Origin: Anaerococcus nagyae
Lineage (GTDB): Bacteria; Bacillota; Clostridia; Tissierellales; Peptoniphilaceae
NCBI RefSeq assembly: GCF_017874535.1
Contig: NZ_JAGGLS010000002.1
Span: 1 to 64,000, forward strand
DNA: 64,000 nucleotides
Direction: 5' to 3'
Position 1 is the first letter of the stretch. Each line of letters opens with the position of its first letter. Below the pieces are notes generated by a model that searched no databases, was not told the origin of the DNA, and worked only from the letters and a program-made list of their open reading frames with translations. Shown piece by piece: positions 25,562 through 34,046 of the stretch. Position numbers and translations under genes: made by a program.

Positions 25562-26659
25562 TTGAATAGATTAGATAAAAACAAGATTAAAAATATTTTA
25601 AATAAGGATATATCTTCTACCAAAATAAATAGTAGGATTTTATCCTTATTTTTAAAACAACTGTCTTTATTACTTAGCTCAGGAATAGGATTGGATAAGA
25701 GCCTATCTATTATTGAAAAACAAAACTTAGATAAGAAGTTAACTAAGGTTTTAGTTAACATAAATCAAGACCTAGATAACGGTTGTTCTATTTATGATGC
25801 TTTTTGTAATAATAGAAAATTTTTTGATCCATTAATTATAGCTTTTATAAAAAGTGGAGATGAAAGTGGGAAGATGGCTGAGATATTAGATGAGCTTTCA
25901 TTTTATATAGAAGAAGATTCTAAGAACAAAGCTGTCTTTAAACAAGCTTTAATTTATCCAATTATATTACTTGTCGTATGTATTGCTATTGTAGGATTAC
26001 TAGTAAATTTCGTATTGCCTACATTTCAAGATGTTTTTGATTCTTCAGGGCAGAGTTTACCAAAAGCTACAATAATCTTAATGGAAATTGCAAACTTTTT
26101 TAAAGATTACGGACTAGTATTTATGATTTTTATTGTATCTATAGTTATATCTGTTCTTATATTGAGAAAGGATAAATATATGAGATTTAAACTTGACAAA
26201 TTTAATTTTTTAAAATTACCTTTTTTCAAGTTTAGGAGACTTAAGTTAGAATATCAGTTTACTTCTCTTTTATATATCTTGAGGAGTGGAGATATAAATA
26301 TAGTTTCTAGTTTAGCTATAATAAGAGATTCGTTTACCAATACATACATAAAAAAGATAGTTGATGATTTGATGATAGATCTTAAAAATGGGTATGATTT
26401 AAGCTCTAGTTTGGCTAATAAAAATCTATTTTCTCCTCTTTTCTTATCTATGATTAAGATTGGAGAAGATAGCGGAAATCTAATAGAATCTCTAAAAAAG
26501 TCTAGTGAGTATTATGCTAATGATTATATCTATAAATTAAGAAGAATGTCACAAGTTGCAGAGCCTGTTATAATAATACTTATGAGTCTTATTGTGGCTT
26601 TTGTAGTATTTTCTGTAGCTATACCTATATTTGATTCAGTCAACAATATTGCTTATTAG
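25562..26659 (+). CDS. Type II secretion/type IV pilus inner-membrane protein, GspF/PilC family
   Basis: The 365-residue protein has two GspF domains, each with the LLSSGIGLDKSLSII-like and LLYILRSGDINIVSSLAII helix pattern, and three long membrane helices (about 138-160, 176-200 and the C-terminal 335-358). It is the platform protein on which the assembly ATPase drives pilin polymerisation. The TTG start one base after frr has no clear Shine-Dalgarno sequence, so translation may depend on frr readthrough or re-initiation. No GspE/PilB ATPase gene is in the cluster. Confidence 0.88.
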   Translation: MNRLDKNKIKNILNKDISSTKINSRILSLFLKQLSLLLSSGIGLDKSLSIIEKQNLDKKLTKVLVNINQDLDNGCSIYDAFCNNRKFFDPLIIAFIKSGDESGKMAEILDELSFYIEEDSKNKAVFKQALIYPIILLVVCIAIVGLLVNFVLPTFQDVFDSSGQSLPKATIILMEIANFFKDYGLVFMIFIVSIVISVLILRKDKYMRFKLDKFNFLKLPFFKFRRLKLEYQFTSLLYILRSGDINIVSSLAIIRDSFTNTYIKKIVDDLMIDLKNGYDLSSSLANKNLFSPLFLSMIKIGEDSGNLIESLKKSSEYYANDYIYKLRRMSQVAEPVIIILMSLIVAFVVFSVAIPIFDSVNNIAY

Positions 26660-26667
26660 GAGATATG

Positions 26668-27039
26668 ATGAAAACAAAAAAGAAAAAAGGATTTACTTTA
26701 ATAGAACTTGTAATAGTTATTGCTATTATTGGAATTTTGGCGGCTGTTGCTCTTCCAAGATATAATAAATCAAGGCTTGCTGCTAGTGAAGCTGCTCATA
26801 AGAGCAATGTTCAGATGCTAAAGACAGCTGCTTTAGTTAAACAACATGAGATGAATGTTGGTGATAAAGCTACTTGGACTAGTCAAGAAAGTGCAAAAGA
26901 TTATGTAGAAAAATGGCCAGTACTTCCAAATGGACTAAAGTATACAAAAACTAGTGCAGAAAATCCGAAAGGTTATACAGTTATAATTGACTCAAATAGC
27001 ATAACTGTTTTACCTGATGAGAATGATTATACTAAATAA
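26668..27039 (+). CDS. Type IV major pilin-like protein
   Basis: This is a class III prepilin: a short lysine-rich leader, then G^FTLIELVIVIAIIGILAAVALP, with cleavage before Phe and the conserved Glu at +5. The globular part of about 90 residues follows. ATG 26668 is preferred because AGGAG is 5 bases upstream; the ATG at 26665 is too close. It is the first of four pilin-like genes and is probably the major subunit of a pilus or competence pseudopilus. Confidence 0.88.
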   Translation: MKTKKKKGFTLIELVIVIAIIGILAAVALPRYNKSRLAASEAAHKSNVQMLKTAALVKQHEMNVGDKATWTSQESAKDYVEKWPVLPNGLKYTKTSAENPKGYTVIIDSNSITVLPDENDYTK

Positions 27040-27754
27040 AGTGATATACATCTTTTTATTTATTTTAGGGACCATATTAGGTTCCTTTTCTAATCTAGTT
27101 ATTAATCGAACTATTAATGAAGAAAGTATAATATATCCACCTAGCCATTGTGATTATTGTAGTCATAGACTTCATCCTTTAGATCTATTTCCTATTTTTA
27201 GCTTTATATTTCTAAAAGGTAAATGCAGATATTGTAATACTAAGATTCCTATAGAAATATTTTTTACAGAAACAGTTGTAGGAATATTGATGATATTAAT
27301 TTACAATCCAAACTCTATAGGACAAACGATTTTATTATCTTTTTCTATTATTTTAGCCTTAATAATTGCTGTAATAGACTTTAAAAGTTGTGATATTTAT
27401 ATGTATCAAGTATTAGTACTAGCAATAATTGGAGCTATTTATAGATATTTGTACTTATCCTATGATTTTGAATTTTTTAAGAAAATATTAATATTTTCCA
27501 TAATATATTGGCTAATTTATAAGTTAAGTCATGGGGGAATAGGTAATGGTGATGTTTATTTTTATATTTCATTGTTTCTTTTTTTACCAAATGAACTTAT
27601 AATATGGTTAATACTTTATTCTCTTTGGATTGGAGCAATATTTGCTATTTTAATAGCTATTAAATATAGATCAACTAAAATTGAGATACCTTTTTGTATT
27701 TATATATTTATCGCATTTATACTTGTAATATCTAAAAATGGGGTGCTTTTATGA
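27017..27754 (+). CDS. Prepilin peptidase (A24 aspartic protease)
   Basis: The 245-residue membrane protein has the N-terminal zinc-binding region with CDYCSH and CRYCN pairs and about seven to eight helices. The two catalytic aspartates of family A24 lie in IDFKSCDIY and GIGNGDV (GxGD motif). It cleaves the prepilin leaders encoded on either side and may N-methylate the new Phe. The start overlaps the pilin gene by 23 bases. The next pilin gene overlaps its end by 4 bases. Confidence 0.9.
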   Translation: MRMIILNKVIYIFLFILGTILGSFSNLVINRTINEESIIYPPSHCDYCSHRLHPLDLFPIFSFIFLKGKCRYCNTKIPIEIFFTETVVGILMILIYNPNSIGQTILLSFSIILALIIAVIDFKSCDIYMYQVLVLAIIGAIYRYLYLSYDFEFFKKILIFSIIYWLIYKLSHGGIGNGDVYFYISLFLFLPNELIIWLILYSLWIGAIFAILIAIKYRSTKIEIPFCIYIFIAFILVISKNGVLL

Positions 27755-28194
27755 AAAAAAGAGCCTTTACTCTTATAGAACTTTTAGTAGTTCTTGCGAT
27801 TATTTCTACTATAGTTGGTATAGGAATTACGAAATTTAAGACATTAGATATGATTAAAGCAAATTTAGAATTACAAACAATGGCAAATGATATAAATCAT
27901 GCTAAAATCAAAGCTCAAACTACAGGTACGTCTTATAAATTAATATTAAATAGAGATTCTTATAAAATTAAAGCAAATGATTTAAATGATAGCTCTAAAG
28001 TAATTTATAGAGATTTAAATTATATAGAAATTCTTACTTCAAATGCTGAAATTATTACTTATACAAGTACAGGTAGCGTTAGCAATGCAAATACTATCAA
28101 CTTAAAATATAAGGATGAGATAGATCCTAAGCAAAGGTACAAACTAAAAATTACAGTGGCAGGAGGACATTCAAGGATTGAAAAAGAAAAATAA
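27751..28194 (+). CDS. Type IV pilin-like/GspH-type minor pilin
   Basis: The 147-residue prepilin starts MKKRA^FTLIELLVVLAIIST, with Ala in place of Gly at -1. A beta-rich globular region typical of minor (pseudo)pilins follows. It overlaps the peptidase gene by 4 bases (ATGA) and the next pilin gene by 17 bases. It probably sits at the tip or initiation complex of the filament; the exact position is unknown. Confidence 0.82.
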   Translation: MKKRAFTLIELLVVLAIISTIVGIGITKFKTLDMIKANLELQTMANDINHAKIKAQTTGTSYKLILNRDSYKIKANDLNDSSKVIYRDLNYIEILTSNAEIITYTSTGSVSNANTINLKYKDEIDPKQRYKLKITVAGGHSRIEKEK

Positions 28195-28528
28195 AGGATT
28201 TACTTTAATAGAAACAGTAGTTGCCTTAGGAATACTATCGATAATAGCAATTCTACTTATGCCGTCACTCTTAGATCTAGTAAAAAGTTCAAAGAGTCTA
28301 AAGGACAAACCACAAGTAATATTTGCATTAGAAGAAGCTATAGAAAGTGAAAAGGCAAGTTCTAATGTGGAATATGGAAGTAGAAATATATATGTAAATG
28401 GGTTAGAAGTTATAATTACAAGAAATCCTTATGATGATAATCTAGATAAAATAAAAGCTAATTCAAGTAACTATGAACTAGAAGTGTTAGAGGTAAATAA
28501 TGAGAAAAAAAGGATTTACTTTAATTGA
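28178..28528 (+). CDS. Minor pilin-like protein
   Basis: The 116-residue prepilin has the leader KKKNKG^FTLIETVVALGILSI with Glu at +5 and a short globular tail. The TTG start at 28178 lies inside the previous gene, 10 bases after AGGAGG. Its end overlaps the next pilin gene by 29 bases. This is GspI/ComG-like in size, and its individual role is unknown. Confidence 0.78.
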   Translation: MKKKNKGFTLIETVVALGILSIIAILLMPSLLDLVKSSKSLKDKPQVIFALEEAIESEKASSNVEYGSRNIYVNGLEVIITRNPYDDNLDKIKANSSNYELEVLEVNNEKKRIYFN

Positions 28529-28994
28529 ACTTTTAACAGCTCTAGCTATAGGATCTATATTGATTGCTACTTGTTATGCTATATTTGGATCTAATATTAA
28601 AGTAGCAAAATATGCATATCAAAATGAGCTAGATTACAAGGAATCATCTGTAGGATTTATATATATAGACAATATTATTAGGTCAGCCTATAAAATTGAG
28701 CTTATAGAAGATAATGGCGAAACTAATTTTAAAGTCTATGTTTTAAATAGAGAAAGCAATCAAATTTCTAGTTATAACTTTCTTACAGGAGTATCCGATG
28801 GAATTAAGTATCTATACGCCTATATAGATAATATAAGCAATAAAAGTAAAGGAAAATCAAAAGTTAGAATAACAAGATGTGAGAACTTATATCTTTACTT
28901 TGATCCATCTAATAAAACAGTAAAAATCTTATTAAATAAAGATAAAACCGAAATTAGGTATGAAAGCTTAATATATGTGGGAGAGAAACTATGA
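28500..28994 (+). CDS. Minor pilin-like protein (PilW/GspJ size class)
   Basis: The 164-residue prepilin begins MRKKG^FTLIELLTALAIGS, with Glu at +5 and a hydrophobic helix to about residue 27. The remainder is a beta-rich globular domain. The length and third place among the minor pilins resemble GspJ/PilW proteins. It overlaps the next gene by 4 bases. Confidence 0.8.
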   Translation: MRKKGFTLIELLTALAIGSILIATCYAIFGSNIKVAKYAYQNELDYKESSVGFIYIDNIIRSAYKIELIEDNGETNFKVYVLNRESNQISSYNFLTGVSDGIKYLYAYIDNISNKSKGKSKVRITRCENLYLYFDPSNKTVKILLNKDKTEIRYESLIYVGEKL

Positions 28995-29491
28995 AAAAAG
29001 GATTCATATCTATTCTCACTTTATTTGTGTTATTAGTATTATCTCTAACAATAACTTTTATATATCAACAGAATATTAATAATAGTGAATACATATCTGA
29101 CTTATATAATAAAAAGCAAGCCCAATACCTGGCAGAATCGGTTATTAATAAGTATCTTGTAGAAAACTATGATGAATTAGAAGATATAATTTTAACAGAT
29201 CATAAAAAATATAATAAAATAAATGAAGAAGTAAATAAAAATACAGAAAAATATTTGTTAGAGGATGATCTTAAAATAAGCTATAAAGGTAGAAATTATA
29301 CACTTAAGCTAAGACATATATATAGAAAAGAAGATCCTAAAATAAATGATAGCTATAAGCTTTCAATATTTAATATTAGGGTGGGAAATTCAAAATCATC
29401 TTCAGAAATATGGTTTAAAGTTATAGATGATGCCGACAATTTGAAAAATAATGGCAAAAAAATTGAAATTATTACAAAACTTACATATTAA
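28991..29491 (+). CDS. PilX/GspK-like pilus-associated protein
   Basis: The 166-residue protein has an N-terminal leader KKG^FISILTLFVLLVLSL without Glu at +5 and the motif KKQAQYLAESVINKYL. This is as in PilX/GspK-type subunits, where the missing Glu marks the tip-most subunit. It is last in the pilin cluster, 62 bases before ackA. Together with the preceding minor pilins it would prime filament assembly. Confidence 0.72.
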   Translation: MKKGFISILTLFVLLVLSLTITFIYQQNINNSEYISDLYNKKQAQYLAESVINKYLVENYDELEDIILTDHKKYNKINEEVNKNTEKYLLEDDLKISYKGRNYTLKLRHIYRKEDPKINDSYKLSIFNIRVGNSKSSSEIWFKVIDDADNLKNNGKKIEIITKLTY

Positions 29492-29511
29492 CTTTTTTAT
29501 TGCTGGGGTAT

Positions 29512-29520
29512 TGGTATAAT
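29512..29520 (+). promoter_or_regulatory. Extended -10 promoter for ackA
   Basis: TGGTATAAT, a TGN extended -10 element, lies 33 bases before the ackA ATG. No good -35 element is seen at standard spacing. Confidence 0.5.
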
Positions 29521-29553
29521 AAATAATGAAAAAATGAAATTAAAGGAGATCAA

Positions 29554-30744
29554 ATGAAAATTTTAGTTATTAATTGCGGAAGTTCATCCCTAAAATATCA
29601 ATTATTTAATATGGATACAGAAGAAGTGATGGTAAAAGGACTTGTTGAAAGAATTGGTATTGAAGGTAGCCGTTTAGTTCAAAAAAATAACGGAGATGAA
29701 TTTGTTATAGAAGAAGCTATGCAAGATCATACTCAAGCTGTAGGACATGTATTTGATGCCCTAATTGATAGTGAGAATGGTGTTATAGGTAGCCTTGATG
29801 AAATAGATGCTGTAGGACATAGATTCGTTCATGGTGGAGAAAAAATGACTAAGTCAGCTTTAATTAATGATGAAGTTAAAGAAGCTATTAACGATGCAGC
29901 TAAATTCGCACCACTTCATAATCCAGCAAATATGATGGGACTTAAGGCATGTGAAGAATTACTACCAAATGTTCCAAATGTAGCAGTATTTGATACAGCT
30001 TTCCATCAAACTATGCCAGAAAAAACTTATTTATATGGTATTGATTATAAATACTATGAACAAGAAGGTATTAGAAAATATGGCTTCCACGGAACAAGTC
30101 ACAATTATATAACTAATAGAGCAGCTGAACTTCTTAATAAAGATATAAATGAGACCAATATTATATCAGCTCACTTAGGAAATGGCTCATCAATTACAGC
30201 TGTTAAAGAAGGAAAATCATTTGATACAACTATGGGACTTACACCACTTGAAGGACTAGTAATGGGAACAAGATCAGGTGATTTAGATCCAGCCGTAGTA
30301 ACATATATAGAAGAAAAAGATGGTGTTTCTCCAGGAGAAATGAATAATATTTTAAATAAAAAATCAGGTGTTCTTGGAATTTCTGGTGTAAGTAGCGATT
30401 TTAGAGATTTAGAAGAAGCTGCAAAAGAAGGAAATGATAGAGCTCAATATGCTTTAGATATCTTTACAACAAGAGTAAAAAGATATATAGCTGGATATAT
30501 GGCAGAAATTGAAAACACAGATGCTATTGTATTCACAGGTGGTATTGGAGAAAACTCTATAGAATTACGTAAAGAAATCATGACTGGGTTTGAACAATTT
30601 GGCATCAAAATTGATGATGAAGCTAATAACGTACGTGGAGATGAACACGTTATTTCTGCAGAAGATTCTAAAGTTAAAGTTATGGTAATAGCAACAGATG
30701 AAGAACTAATGATTGCAAGGGATACACAAAACTTAGTAAAATAA
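29554..30744 (+). CDS. ackA: Acetate kinase
   Basis: The 396-residue ASKHA-fold kinase has INCGSSSLKYQLF at the N-terminus, VGHRFVHGGEK, AVFDTAFHQTMPE, KYGFHGTSH, SAHLGNGSSI and GLEGLVMGTRSGD, all acetate kinase signatures. It makes ATP from acetyl phosphate, the main substrate-level step of many anaerobes. Phosphotransacetylase (pta) is not adjacent. It has its own -10 element and AAGGAGA RBS. The next gene has a separate strong promoter. Confidence 0.97.
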   Translation: MKILVINCGSSSLKYQLFNMDTEEVMVKGLVERIGIEGSRLVQKNNGDEFVIEEAMQDHTQAVGHVFDALIDSENGVIGSLDEIDAVGHRFVHGGEKMTKSALINDEVKEAINDAAKFAPLHNPANMMGLKACEELLPNVPNVAVFDTAFHQTMPEKTYLYGIDYKYYEQEGIRKYGFHGTSHNYITNRAAELLNKDINETNIISAHLGNGSSITAVKEGKSFDTTMGLTPLEGLVMGTRSGDLDPAVVTYIEEKDGVSPGEMNNILNKKSGVLGISGVSSDFRDLEEAAKEGNDRAQYALDIFTTRVKRYIAGYMAEIENTDAIVFTGGIGENSIELRKEIMTGFEQFGIKIDDEANNVRGDEHVISAEDSKVKVMVIATDEELMIARDTQNLVK

Positions 30745-30751
30745 TTATCCC

Positions 30752-30780
30752 TTGACAGATAAGATCACTCAATATATAAT
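30752..30780 (+). promoter_or_regulatory. Strong promoter for rpmF-plsX
   Basis: Consensus TTGACA, a 17-base spacer and consensus TATAAT lie 38 bases before the rpmF start. Confidence 0.85.
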
Positions 30781-30818
30781 ATTAAAGATTGCTAAATCTG
30801 ATAAGAGGAGGTGTAACG

Positions 30819-30998
30819 ATGGCAGTACCAAAAAGAAGAACATCAAAAACTAGAAAAAATAAAAGAAGAGCCTCAGCTTATACTTTGAACAGATCAAACT
30901 ATGTTGAGTGTCCAAATTGCCATGAGCCAAAACTTCCACACAGAGTTTGCCCAAACTGTGGGGAATATAAGGGCCAAGCAATAATTGATGCAGAATAG
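30819..30998 (+). CDS. rpmF: 50S ribosomal protein L32
   Basis: The 59-residue basic protein begins [17 protein letters not shown] and carries two zinc-type CPNC pairs (C in VECPNCHEP and [10 protein letters not shown]). ATG 30819 is chosen because GAGGAGGTG lies 7 bases before it; the upstream in-frame codon at 30789 would add a non-homologous tail. It sits before plsX as in many bacteria, behind a consensus promoter and followed by an intrinsic hairpin that may attenuate plsX transcription. Confidence 0.95.
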   Translation: MAVPKRRTSKTRKNKRRASAYTLNRSNYVECPNCHEPKLPHRVCPNCGEYKGQAIIDAE

Positions 30999-31001
30999 AA
31001 G

Positions 31002-31028
31002 AAGATAGTGTTTGACACTATCTTTTTT
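31002..31028 (+). terminator. Terminator/attenuator between rpmF and plsX
   Basis: AAGATAGTG pairs with CACTATCTT around TTTGA, followed by T residues. It lies directly after rpmF, so downstream lipid genes depend on readthrough or on an unseen promoter. Confidence 0.85.
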
Positions 31029-31048
31029 AGTACCCAAAAAGAGGAATT

Positions 31049-32032
31049 ATGAAAATATTAATTGATACTTATGGAGCTGATGAGGGTAGCCAAGTTACTA
31101 TAGAGGGTGCTTTGTTAGCTAAACAAGAAATAGACTTTACGCCTGTTTTTATTGGAAATGAGAGAGAAATAAAGCTAACTATACATGATAGAATTCATGA
31201 TTATGAAATAATATCTACAAATGAATATATATCAAATGATGAGGATCCAGTAAGGGCTATAAGAAGAAAAAAAGATGCATCGATAGTATTAGCCTATGAA
31301 AAGTCAAAAGAAGAAGGATATGATGGTCTTATTTCAGCTGGATCAACAGGAGCAGTTTTATCAGGCGGTTTGTTCTTAGCAGGTAGGATAGAAGGAATAA
31401 AAAGAGCGTGCCTTGCAGCAGGAATTCCATCAATTGATGGTGCTTTGACACTTTTAATGGACTCTGGAGCTAATATGGATTGTAAGGCAGAATACTTATA
31501 CGAATTTGCTTTAATGGGATCTGTTTTTCTAGAAAATGTTATGTCCCTTGCTAATCCAAAAGTAGGTCTATTAAATGTAGGAGTGGAAGAACATAAAGGA
31601 AATAAACTTAGCAAAGAAACTTACAAATTACTAAAAGAAAGTAATTTAAACTTTGTGGGTAATGTTGAAGCACGTGATCTATTTGCTGGCAATGTAGATA
31701 TTATTGTAGCTGATGGCTTTGATGGCAATATAGCTTTAAAGACTGCTGAGGGAGTATTAAAGATTATGGGAGATACATTAAAATCTACTATCTATAAATC
31801 AACAAAAAATAAAATAGCAGGAGGACTTTTAAAGAAAGATATAAAATCTCTAGCTAGTACTTTTAGTACTGATAAAGTTGGTGGAGCTCCTTTACTTGGG
31901 GTAAAATCTTATGTGTATAAGGCCCATGGAAATACTAATGAAATAGCTTTTTCAAATGCTATATTGGGCCTTATGGATTATATACAGACCAATACTATTG
32001 AAAAAATTGAAGGAGAACTAAAAAATGGTTAG
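31049..32032 (+). CDS. plsX: Phosphate acyltransferase PlsX
   Basis: The 327-residue protein matches PlsX from the N-terminal KILIDTYGADEG to the C-terminal LLGVKSYVYKAHGN. SAGSTGAVLSGGLFL and ADGFDGNIALKT are diagnostic. It converts acyl-ACP to acyl phosphate for glycerophospholipid synthesis, acting peripherally at the membrane. AAGAGGAA lies before the ATG, and acpP overlaps the end by 8 bases. No fapR or fab genes are adjacent. Confidence 0.95.
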   Translation: MKILIDTYGADEGSQVTIEGALLAKQEIDFTPVFIGNEREIKLTIHDRIHDYEIISTNEYISNDEDPVRAIRRKKDASIVLAYEKSKEEGYDGLISAGSTGAVLSGGLFLAGRIEGIKRACLAAGIPSIDGALTLLMDSGANMDCKAEYLYEFALMGSVFLENVMSLANPKVGLLNVGVEEHKGNKLSKETYKLLKESNLNFVGNVEARDLFAGNVDIIVADGFDGNIALKTAEGVLKIMGDTLKSTIYKSTKNKIAGGLLKKDIKSLASTFSTDKVGGAPLLGVKSYVYKAHGNTNEIAFSNAILGLMDYIQTNTIEKIEGELKNG

Positions 32033-32249
32033 AGAAGAATTAATTAAACTTGCTAGTGATAATTTAAATATAGATTTTGCTGATATGGATATGAGCACAA
32101 AATTATCAGAATTAGATATAGACTCAATTGATATGCTTGATTTTATCATGGTAGTTGAAGATAAATATAACATTGAATTTGAAGAAGATGAACTTGATGA
32201 AATAGAAACTCTTAGTGATATAGCTGAGTTAATAGAAAGCAAGAACTAA
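32025..32249 (+). CDS. acpP: Acyl carrier protein
   Basis: The 74-residue acidic protein has the phosphopantetheine site DSIDMLDFIM with S34, and the helix pattern EEDELDEIETLSDIAELIE. It carries acyl chains in lipid synthesis; PlsX, encoded just upstream, uses its acyl form. The start overlaps plsX by 8 bases with GGAG upstream, and rnc overlaps the stop by one base. Confidence 0.95.
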   Translation: MVREELIKLASDNLNIDFADMDMSTKLSELDIDSIDMLDFIMVVEDKYNIEFEEDELDEIETLSDIAELIESKN

Positions 32250-32962
32250 TGACCTTATCATCACAAAGACTATTACAATTAAAGGAATTTGAGGATAAGA
32301 TTGGCTACATTTTCAATGACAAAAAGTTGATAGATGTAGCCTTTACTCATTCTTCTTATACAAATGAAGTGAAAAATGAAGTAATGAGTAATGAACGTTT
32401 AGAGTTTTTAGGAGATAGTGTTCTAGATATGGTAGTAAGTGAAATTTTATTTAAAAATTATCACAAAAAACCAGAAGGATGGTTAACAAAAACTAGATCT
32501 AGACTCGTATGTACTGATTCTTTTGCTAAAGCTAGTGAAAAGTATGATTTAACAAGCTATCTAAACTTTGGTCATGGTGAGAAAAAACAAGGTGGAGAAT
32601 TTAAAAAACACGTTAAAGCAGATACCTTTGAGGCAGTTTGTGCCGCAATATATTTAGATGCTGGTTATGAGTTTTTATTTAATTTTATAACTAATAATTA
32701 TAGAGAAGATGCTTTAAAAATTATAGAAAATGATGCGATTTTCAATGATTATAAGACAAGGCTTCAAGAATATTATAATGCCCATGATAAAAAAATATTA
32801 AAGTATACTTTAGTAGATCAAACTGGCCCTGAACATGATAAGGTATTCACCATGTCTGTTAAAGTAGGTAACAAAACTTTGGCTACAGGCACTGGTAAAA
32901 ATAAAAAAAAGGCAGAGCAAGATGCTGCTAAGAATGCCTATGAAAGATTAAAAAATGATTAA
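32249..32962 (+). CDS. rnc: Ribonuclease III
   Basis: The 237-residue protein has an RNase III catalytic domain with the signature NERLEFLGDSVLDMVVSE and a second acidic pair in ADTFEAVCAAIYLDAG. A C-terminal double-stranded RNA-binding domain follows (YKTRLQEYYNA ... KKKAEQDAAKNAYERL). It processes rRNA precursors and other duplex RNA. It overlaps acpP by one base and the next gene by 8, in the conserved acpP-rnc-smc region. Confidence 0.96.
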   Translation: MTLSSQRLLQLKEFEDKIGYIFNDKKLIDVAFTHSSYTNEVKNEVMSNERLEFLGDSVLDMVVSEILFKNYHKKPEGWLTKTRSRLVCTDSFAKASEKYDLTSYLNFGHGEKKQGGEFKKHVKADTFEAVCAAIYLDAGYEFLFNFITNNYREDALKIIENDAIFNDYKTRLQEYYNAHDKKILKYTLVDQTGPEHDKVFTMSVKVGNKTLATGTGKNKKKAEQDAAKNAYERLKND

Positions 32963-34046
32963 AAGAGAGTATATAATACCTATATTTATACCTTTTCTAG
33001 GTTGCCCTCATGATTGTGCTTTTTGTAATCAAGTAAAAATCACAAATTATAAAGATACAATGAAACCTAATAAGGTTATAGGTGAGATTGAAAAGAACCT
33101 AACCTACTTTCCTAAAACTGATAATATCAAAGAAATAGCTTTTTTTGGGGGATCTTTTACAGGTCTTGATAAAGATGTTATGATAGGATATTTAGAGCTT
33201 GCAAGAGAATACAAAGAGAAGGGAATTATTGATAGAATCAGATTATCTACTAGACCTGATTATATAAATAATTCTATTCTTGATATTTTAGAAGAATATA
33301 AAGTAGATGTTATAGAGCTAGGAATTCAGTCCTTATGTCAAGATGTTTTAGATTACAATGATCGCGGACATAGTGTCATAGAAAGCTATGAAGCTTCTAA
33401 ACTCATAAAAGAATATGGTTTTACTCTAGGCCATCAAATAATGCCAGGCTTATATAAAGATAATTTTGAAAAAACTATAGATACAGTTATTAAGTCAATT
33501 AAAAGTGGTCCAGATATAGTTAGAATATATCCAACTCTTGTAATTAAAGATACAAAACTTGCTATGCTTTATGAAAAGGGAATATATAAACCATTAAGCC
33601 TTAAAGATGCTATTGAAGTTTCTGCTGAAGCTGCAATTCTCTATAAGTATGCAGAAATTAATATAATTAGAATTGGATTACAAACTACAGAAAATATAAA
33701 TGAGGGTGAGGATGTAATAGCTGGACCATTTCATCCAGCTATGAGACAACTCGTAGAATCAGAAATTTATAAAAAATATATAGAAGAGCTTATAAAAACA
33801 TATGATTTAAAAAATGAAATAACAATTTATACAAATGATAGAAATATTTCTCTAATATCAGGAAATAATAAGTCAAATAAAAATTATTTCTATGAAAAAT
33901 ACAAACTTAATATAAAGTTTAAAACAAATAATGAGGAATTTATAGCATTTAATAATAAAAAAATAGACTTTGATTTAGATAAATTTATAAAAGCTTATGT
34001 AAAGAAAAATTATGGTGGTGATTTAATATTAGACTCGAAAGTATAG
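32955..34046 (+). CDS. Radical SAM protein (Elp3-like N-terminal, clostridial type)
   Basis: The 363-residue protein has the radical SAM cluster C17-x3-C21-x2-C24 (GCPHDCAFCNQ), FFGGSFTGLD and the TIM-barrel strand pattern ELGIQSLCQDVL. Its order resembles the radical SAM half of Elp3-type proteins without the acetyltransferase domain. It lies between rnc and smc, a position conserved in Clostridia-type genomes. Its substrate is unknown, and tRNA modification is the usual guess from homology. It overlaps rnc by 8 bases. Its stop lies inside smc. Confidence 0.85.
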   Translation: MIKREYIIPIFIPFLGCPHDCAFCNQVKITNYKDTMKPNKVIGEIEKNLTYFPKTDNIKEIAFFGGSFTGLDKDVMIGYLELAREYKEKGIIDRIRLSTRPDYINNSILDILEEYKVDVIELGIQSLCQDVLDYNDRGHSVIESYEASKLIKEYGFTLGHQIMPGLYKDNFEKTIDTVIKSIKSGPDIVRIYPTLVIKDTKLAMLYEKGIYKPLSLKDAIEVSAEAAILYKYAEINIIRIGLQTTENINEGEDVIAGPFHPAMRQLVESEIYKKYIEELIKTYDLKNEITIYTNDRNISLISGNNKSNKNYFYEKYKLNIKFKTNNEEFIAFNNKKIDFDLDKFIKAYVKKNYGGDLILDSKV

